DNA from: Helicobacter sp. MIT 21-1697
Lineage (GTDB): Bacteria; Campylobacterota; Campylobacteria; Campylobacterales; Helicobacteraceae
NCBI RefSeq assembly: GCF_026241255.1
Contig: NZ_JAPHNC010000003.1
Location: 1 to 64,000 of the forward strand
DNA length: 64,000 nt
Direction of reading: 5' to 3'
This document shows, in pieces, positions 59,365-64,000 of this stretch (the stretch's first letter is position 1; each line of letters opens with the position of its first letter). The notes under the pieces are model-generated. The model made no database searches. It was not told where the DNA came from and saw nothing but the letters and a program-made list of their open reading frames with translations. A program made the translations under genes and the position numbers.

Positions 59365-60426
59365 TTAAAAATCCCACCATATTTCCCTTTTAGGTGGGGT
59401 ATTGAGTTCATACACCTCGCCTATTTTTGGGACACTTATGGGCAAGCAATGTGTATCACAGAGAGAAATAAGATTTTTCAGTGGCTCATTCCACGCGTGG
59501 CTTCCTGCAGCAAATCGTCCATAGTGAATTGGCATAATCATTTTGGCTTTTAAATCAAGAGCAGTCTGAAAAACTTGAGGCGTAAAAGAATGTGAATATT
59601 GCCACGCGAGGTTATATTGTCCATTTTCTAAAATGGCTAAGTCAATAGAGCCAAATCTCTCTCCAATTTGTTTAAAATGCGTGTAATATCCTCCATCGCC
59701 ACTTAAGAAAATCTTTTTGTCTTTTATGTCTAAAACATAAGAAGTCCAAAGTGTCCTATCCCATTGTATTCCCCTACCAGAGCTGTGTTGTGAGGGGGTA
59801 GAAGTGATTTTAATAGAAGGAGTGAGGTTGAGGCTTTGCCACCAATAGAGCTCTGTAATTTGAGTAAATGGCACACCCCAAAAGCGTAAATGAGAACCCA
59901 CACCTAGCGGAACAATAAAGTGTTTGACTTTATCTTTAAGTGCCATTATTGTGGGATAATCTAAATGGTCGTAATGGTCGTGGGTAATCACAAGCGCATC
60001 AATACTCTCAAAATCATCGCTACTCCAAGAGACATTAGATTCAAAGGCACGATTAATCCAAGCTTTAGGCGAAGCATAGGAGCTAAAAACAGGATCAATA
60101 AGAATCTTAAAATATTCATCATTTATAAGGAGTGATGAATGCCCAAACCACACAACAGCAGGATTTTTTGTATAGAGGCTTTTAAAATCAGTTTTTATAA
60201 AAGGCAGAGGATATTTGGGCTTAGCATTTTTAGGTTTAAAAAGATAGAATCTAAGCACTTCCCACAAAGATGCGCGTTTGATATGGGGCATTTTGGGATT
60301 AAGGTTTGTAAAATAACCTTTTTTGTGTGTTTTTTCCCATTTAAAGTTGGGAGCTTTTGTAAAAGCTTGCATTTCTTGTAGAGAAGGGTTACAACCTTTT
60401 GCTAGATTCACAAATAATCTCCGCAA
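59365..60426 (-). CDS. Metallo-beta-lactamase-fold hydrolase (NAPE-PLD/UlaG-like)
   Basis: The 353-residue protein has VWFGHSSLLINDEYFKILID, the metal motif ALVITHDHYDHLDYPTIMAL (HxHxDH), FLSGDGGYYTHFKQIGERFG and MIMPIHYGRFAAGSHAWNEP. The N-terminal part NPKMPHIKRASLWEVLRFYL is typical of the NAPE-PLD-like subgroup of lipid-related hydrolases. The substrate in bacteria is unknown. It lacks a signal peptide. Confidence 0.88.
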   Translation of the reverse strand: MRRLFVNLAKGCNPSLQEMQAFTKAPNFKWEKTHKKGYFTNLNPKMPHIKRASLWEVLRFYLFKPKNAKPKYPLPFIKTDFKSLYTKNPAVVWFGHSSLLINDEYFKILIDPVFSSYASPKAWINRAFESNVSWSSDDFESIDALVITHDHYDHLDYPTIMALKDKVKHFIVPLGVGSHLRFWGVPFTQITELYWWQSLNLTPSIKITSTPSQHSSGRGIQWDRTLWTSYVLDIKDKKIFLSGDGGYYTHFKQIGERFGSIDLAILENGQYNLAWQYSHSFTPQVFQTALDLKAKMIMPIHYGRFAAGSHAWNEPLKNLISLCDTHCLPISVPKIGEVYELNTPPKREIWWDF

Positions 60427-60468
60427 TATTCAAAAATGTGCAAATGAATAAAGCTAAATTGCTGATGC

Positions 60469-61098
60469 TTACATTTGGCAGCAATGTGGCACTTGTGTGC
60501 TAAGAGGCAGATTCATATCTTTCCACGCATTTTGTCCGCCTATAAGACGATAAAGATGAGTATAGCCTAAATGTTTTGCCCATAATAATCCCAAATGCGC
60601 ACTTCCCACAGGGGAGAATATATTTTCCCCACTATCGTAAAAAAGAATTTTTGCTTCTTTGTTCTCGCCTAAGAGTTTGATAAAATCTTCTTGCGCTCTC
60701 CCAAGTGCATCAGCTGTCCAATTCCAATCGCTCCCATCTTCATTGAGCGATGGACTTAAGGCAAATTCAAAATGTCGTGCTTCAGGGATAAGTCCGAGAT
60801 TATAAATACCTCGTGGCAATGTGGCTATGATGATATATTCATCAAGGTGTGAAGAAAGTTCTTTTGGCGTAATAAGCTCATATCCTGAAGTATGCGCACG
60901 AGAGACAAGCGCGCGTGCATCTTCGGATATATTTGCTTGAGAATCTAATGTATGCGCTTTGGGTGTGTCATTTTGTATTGTTTGTCCTTGAAGGGCTGCA
61001 ACTTCTTCTACAAGCTGTGTGTAATAAGTTTGTTTTTGTGAAGAATCTCCACAACCACTCAGATAAAAGCATAATGCGAGCAAGAGTATTTTTTTCAT
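60469..61098 (-). CDS. Rhodanese-like lipoprotein
   Basis: The signal peptide has lipobox LSGCG, so it should be anchored on the periplasmic side. The domain has LDEYIIIATLPRGIYNLGLI, ARHFEFALSPSLNED, EAKILFYDSGENIFSPVGSA and YTHLYRLIGGQNAWKDMNLP, matching a rhodanese fold. The active-site loop has Asp-Ser-Gly in place of Cys, so sulphurtransfer is unlikely. 17 bases upstream of valS stop; ATG follows AAAGGAGAAGAA. Confidence 0.8.
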   Translation of the reverse strand: MKKILLLALCFYLSGCGDSSQKQTYYTQLVEEVAALQGQTIQNDTPKAHTLDSQANISEDARALVSRAHTSGYELITPKELSSHLDEYIIIATLPRGIYNLGLIPEARHFEFALSPSLNEDGSDWNWTADALGRAQEDFIKLLGENKEAKILFYDSGENIFSPVGSAHLGLLWAKHLGYTHLYRLIGGQNAWKDMNLPLSTQVPHCCQM

Positions 61099-61115
61099 TT
61101 CTTCTCCTTTGTGTT

Positions 61116-63788
61116 TTAAGATTGCAAACCAAGTGCAATAAGTTCAGCATTAATTTTATCAAATTTTTCTTGTGCATTGCACAACGCACTTTGATTTTGT
61201 TCCATTATAGCCTTTGGAGCATTTTTTATAAAATTTTCATTACTAAGCATAGCTTGAAGTTTGGCGATTTCTTTTTCAAGTTTTTGACGCTGATTATGCA
61301 AGCGAGTGCTAATGGCTTGCAAATCAATCTCACCAAGTTGTATATAACATTCACAATGCTTACTTACATCTCCTACGCAGTCTTTGGGCTTTTGCTGTGT
61401 GATACAAAGGGTTTTGACTTTAGCAAGTTTGCATACAAACTGCTCAAGGAGTGAGTGTTCAAATGGCGCATTGAGTTTAACAAAGATACACTCAACACTT
61501 GTAGAGCCAAGCTCAAGCATTGCTTTTAGTCGGCGAATAGAAATAATGACATCTTGAATAATCTCAAATGTCTGCTCTAATTGCAAGTCTTGCTCATTTT
61601 TTTTCACAGCTTTTGGATAAGGAGCAATCATAATAGAATCACAAGTGTGTATATCGCTTGCATTGAGCGTATGCCAAAGCGCATCTGTGATAAAGGGCAT
61701 ATAAGGGTGTAGCAGTATAAGCGCAGCTTTAAAAATTGCTCCTAGTTCATAAATAGAATCTTTACTCGCTTTTGCAAGCTCAATACCCCAATCACAAAAT
61801 TCACCCCACAAAAAACGATAAAGAATGCTTGCTCCATCATTAAAACGATAACTTTCAAGTGCTGCTCGGACTTCGTTTGTAGTAGTATGAAATCTTATAA
61901 GCATATATTGTCCAAGCGGTGTATTTATGTGCATATTGGTAATATCGCTAAAACCTTTTTCTAAAGCTTCCTTGCCGCCAATTTGTTCCAAATACATATG
62001 AAGGAAATTTGTAGCATTATAAAGTTTATTTGTGAAGTTTTTAGAAATTTCAAGAGATTGAGTGGAAAGCTTCACATCACGTCCTTGTGCGCATAAAATC
62101 GCTAGAGTGAAACGAAGTGTATCTGCTCCATAAGAGGATATAATATCCATAGGGTCAATAATATTGCCTTTACTTTTACTCATTTTTTGTCCATTTTCAT
62201 CACGTACAAGCGCGTGAAGATAAACATCTTTAAAAGGTAGTGCGCCGAGTAAAGATTCTCCGCTTAAAATCATACGCGCTACCCAAAAGAATAAAATATC
62301 AAAACCTGTGATAAGTAATGAATTAGGGTAAAATTCTGCCAAAGCATTTGTATCCTCATCGCCCCAGCCCAAAGTGCTAAAAGCCCATAATCCAGAACTA
62401 AACCAAGTATCAAGCACATCTTCATCTTGCTTTGTGATAGTGGTTTGACATTGAGGGCAGATAGGATTATCAGATTCTGAAGCGACTTTATTACCGCATT
62501 CACAATACCATACAGGGATTCTATGCCCCCACCAAAGCTGACGCGAAATACACCAACCTTTAAGCTCTCTCATCCACGCATTATAATTATTAAGCCATTG
62601 TGCAGGATAAAATTGCAATTCCCCATTATTGACGCGTTTAATGGCATTATGTGCTATTTCTTTTTTGACAAACCATTGTTTGGAAATATAAGGTTCTACA
62701 ATATTGCCGCAGCGATAGCATTTTCCAACTTGATTTGTATAGTCTTCTATTTTTTCTACAAAGCCATTTTCTTGTAATTTTTGGACAATAAGAGGACGAG
62801 ATTCCAAACGTTCTCCTCCAGCAAATATTCCTGCATTTTCATTTAATATACCTTTTTCATCAAAAATTGTAATAAACGCAAGATGATGCCTTTTGCCTAC
62901 TTCATAGTCATTTATATCGTGGGCAGGTGTTACTTTTACGCAACCACTCCCAAAGCTCATATCAACGTGAGAATCTGCAATAATAGGTATCTCACGCCCA
63001 AGTAATGGGAGAATCACACTTTTGCCAACAAGATGTTTATATCGTTCATCATTTGGATTGACCATTACGGCACTATCGCCAAAAAATGTTTCAGGGCGCG
63101 TGGTAGCTACGATAAGAGACTGAGCGCAATCTTTAATAGGATAGCGTAAATAATAAAGTTTGCCCTGATTTTGTTCATATTCTACCTCAATATCTGAAAG
63201 CGCACCATCATTTACGCACCAATTTACCATATAATTATCTTGCACGATGAAGCCTTGATTATACCAATGCACAAAAGCCTTTTTCACAGCTTTTTGCAAT
63301 CCTGTATCCATCGTAAAACGCAAGCGCGACCACGCAGGAGTGATGCCAAGATGACGCATTTGATTGAGAATCTCTCCTCCACTTTTTTCTTTCCATTCCC
63401 ATACTTTGGCTATAAATGCGTCTCTACCTAAAGATTCTTTATCTATGCCTTGTGCAAGCAGTTGTTTTTGCACAACATTTTGAGTAGCAATGCCTGCGTG
63501 GTCTAAACCGGGCTGATAGAGTGTTTTAAAACCATCCATTCTTTTAAATCTTGTGATAATATCTTGAAGAGTAAAAGTAAGTGCGTGCCCTATGTGAAGC
63601 ACTCCTGTAACATTGGGCGGGGGCATCATAATACCAAAACATTGTGGTGTTGGACTTTGCCATAGGGATTTATTCCCCTCAATTTCAAAATAGCCTCTCT
63701 CCTCGCATATAGTATAGAATCTAGATTCTATATCTTGTGGATTATAGCCTTTTTTTTGCCCTTGCTTTTCTTGTGCTTTGAACTCCAT
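61116..63788 (-). CDS. valS: Valyl-tRNA synthetase
   Basis: The 890-residue protein has the HIGH motif in PPNVTGVLHIGHALTFTLQD, the editing domain (ATTRPETFFGDSAVMVNPND), WGHRIPVWYCECGNKV and the KMSKS loop DENGQKMSKSKGNIIDPMDI, followed by the anticodon domain and a C-terminal coiled coil (LHNQRQKLEKEIAKLQAM). It charges tRNA-Val and hydrolyses misacylated Thr. Length is typical. Confidence 0.98.
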   Translation of the reverse strand: MEFKAQEKQGQKKGYNPQDIESRFYTICEERGYFEIEGNKSLWQSPTPQCFGIMMPPPNVTGVLHIGHALTFTLQDIITRFKRMDGFKTLYQPGLDHAGIATQNVVQKQLLAQGIDKESLGRDAFIAKVWEWKEKSGGEILNQMRHLGITPAWSRLRFTMDTGLQKAVKKAFVHWYNQGFIVQDNYMVNWCVNDGALSDIEVEYEQNQGKLYYLRYPIKDCAQSLIVATTRPETFFGDSAVMVNPNDERYKHLVGKSVILPLLGREIPIIADSHVDMSFGSGCVKVTPAHDINDYEVGKRHHLAFITIFDEKGILNENAGIFAGGERLESRPLIVQKLQENGFVEKIEDYTNQVGKCYRCGNIVEPYISKQWFVKKEIAHNAIKRVNNGELQFYPAQWLNNYNAWMRELKGWCISRQLWWGHRIPVWYCECGNKVASESDNPICPQCQTTITKQDEDVLDTWFSSGLWAFSTLGWGDEDTNALAEFYPNSLLITGFDILFFWVARMILSGESLLGALPFKDVYLHALVRDENGQKMSKSKGNIIDPMDIISSYGADTLRFTLAILCAQGRDVKLSTQSLEISKNFTNKLYNATNFLHMYLEQIGGKEALEKGFSDITNMHINTPLGQYMLIRFHTTTNEVRAALESYRFNDGASILYRFLWGEFCDWGIELAKASKDSIYELGAIFKAALILLHPYMPFITDALWHTLNASDIHTCDSIMIAPYPKAVKKNEQDLQLEQTFEIIQDVIISIRRLKAMLELGSTSVECIFVKLNAPFEHSLLEQFVCKLAKVKTLCITQQKPKDCVGDVSKHCECYIQLGEIDLQAISTRLHNQRQKLEKEIAKLQAMLSNENFIKNAPKAIMEQNQSALCNAQEKFDKINAELIALGLQS

Positions 63789-63864
63789 AAAATGCCTTTT
63801 GGTATTTAATTTGCTTTATAAATGTATTATAATACCAAAATGCTAAAAATAAATGGAGGTGATT

Positions 63865-64000
63865 ATGACTTATGAGCTAAAGATGCCAATTTTAGGGTTT
63901 GATGCGACAAAAATAGAGTTAGAAAAAATTGATGAGACTTTCAGCAAAATACGTGGTCTTGATGGGAAACAACCCTTTGAGATTACACTGATTAATCCTT
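63865..64000 (+). CDS. fliW: Flagellar assembly factor FliW (partial, runs off the right edge)
   Basis: The visible 45 residues MTYELKMPILGFDATKIELE and ETFSKIRGLDGKQPFEITLI with NP match the start of FliW (xxPILGF...FTLINP). FliW binds flagellin and counteracts the translational regulator CsrA. ATG 63865 is preceded by GGAGGTGATT. The rest is outside the window. Confidence 0.85.
   Translation, partial: MTYELKMPILGFDATKIELEKIDETFSKIRGLDGKQPFEITLINP

Overview
The window looks like a chromosomal segment of an enterohepatic Helicobacter or a close relative in Campylobacterota. Supporting signs are AT-rich coding sequence, the gene blocks purA-fliJ-motE-like, hisZ-purA and ffh-rpsP-khpA-rimM-trmD-rplS, a Campylobacter-type cytochrome c/TorA-like reductase pair, long poly-G tracts inside surface genes, and a compact type II-C CRISPR-Cas locus. 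The species is not fixed by what I can see.

Layout. 1-3 kb: a truncated chemoreceptor, a collapsed dcu transporter remnant and aspA. 3-12 kb: a metal-chelate uptake island (TonB receptor, lipoprotein binding protein, methyltransferase, permease, ATPase, TonB-like protein, second TonB receptor). Both receptors carry a poly-G tract in the signal-peptide coding region and both are in frame. 12-14.4 kb: small lipoprotein and membrane-peptide genes interleaved with four solitary copies of the CRISPR repeat. 14.4-30.9 kb: a fragment of an ICE or plasmid (relaxase, Fic, ParA, XerT-like recombinase, SSB, ArdC-like protein, broken TrbJ/VirB5-like gene, PcfJ-like protein, nuclease, Toprim protein, topoisomerase stub). 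30.9-37.5 kb: a 32-repeat array, tracrRNA, cas2, cas1, cas9. 37.6-40.1 kb: a phosphoethanolamine-transferase-like gene carrying two poly-G switches. 40-64 kb: mostly housekeeping genes (mnmA, hisZ, purA, flagellar genes, TorA-like reductase, aroQ, M24 peptidase, Maf-like protein, Fur-family regulator, ffh/ribosomal operon, valS, fliW), interrupted at 48-51.5 kb by an unrecognised two-gene membrane module.

The most striking structure runs from 12207 to 32946. The CRISPR repeat occurs 36 times in one orientation. The right-hand 32 copies have ordinary 30-31 nt spacers. The left-hand four are separated by about 320, 900, 380 and 16,900 bases of mobile-element-like DNA, and at three junctions a coding sequence is cut exactly at the repeat edge, including a topoisomerase gene that retains only its C-terminus. 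It looks like a CRISPR array holding giant inserts in place of spacers, or like mobile DNA stitched together at CRISPR repeats. Each repeat ends in an extended -10 promoter motif as in Campylobacter jejuni, so a solitary repeat could also drive the small genes to its right. The second notable feature is the 37.6-40.1 kb gene, with one 11-G tract near its start and another inside its C-terminal domain. Both are out of frame, and both would be restored by losing one G.
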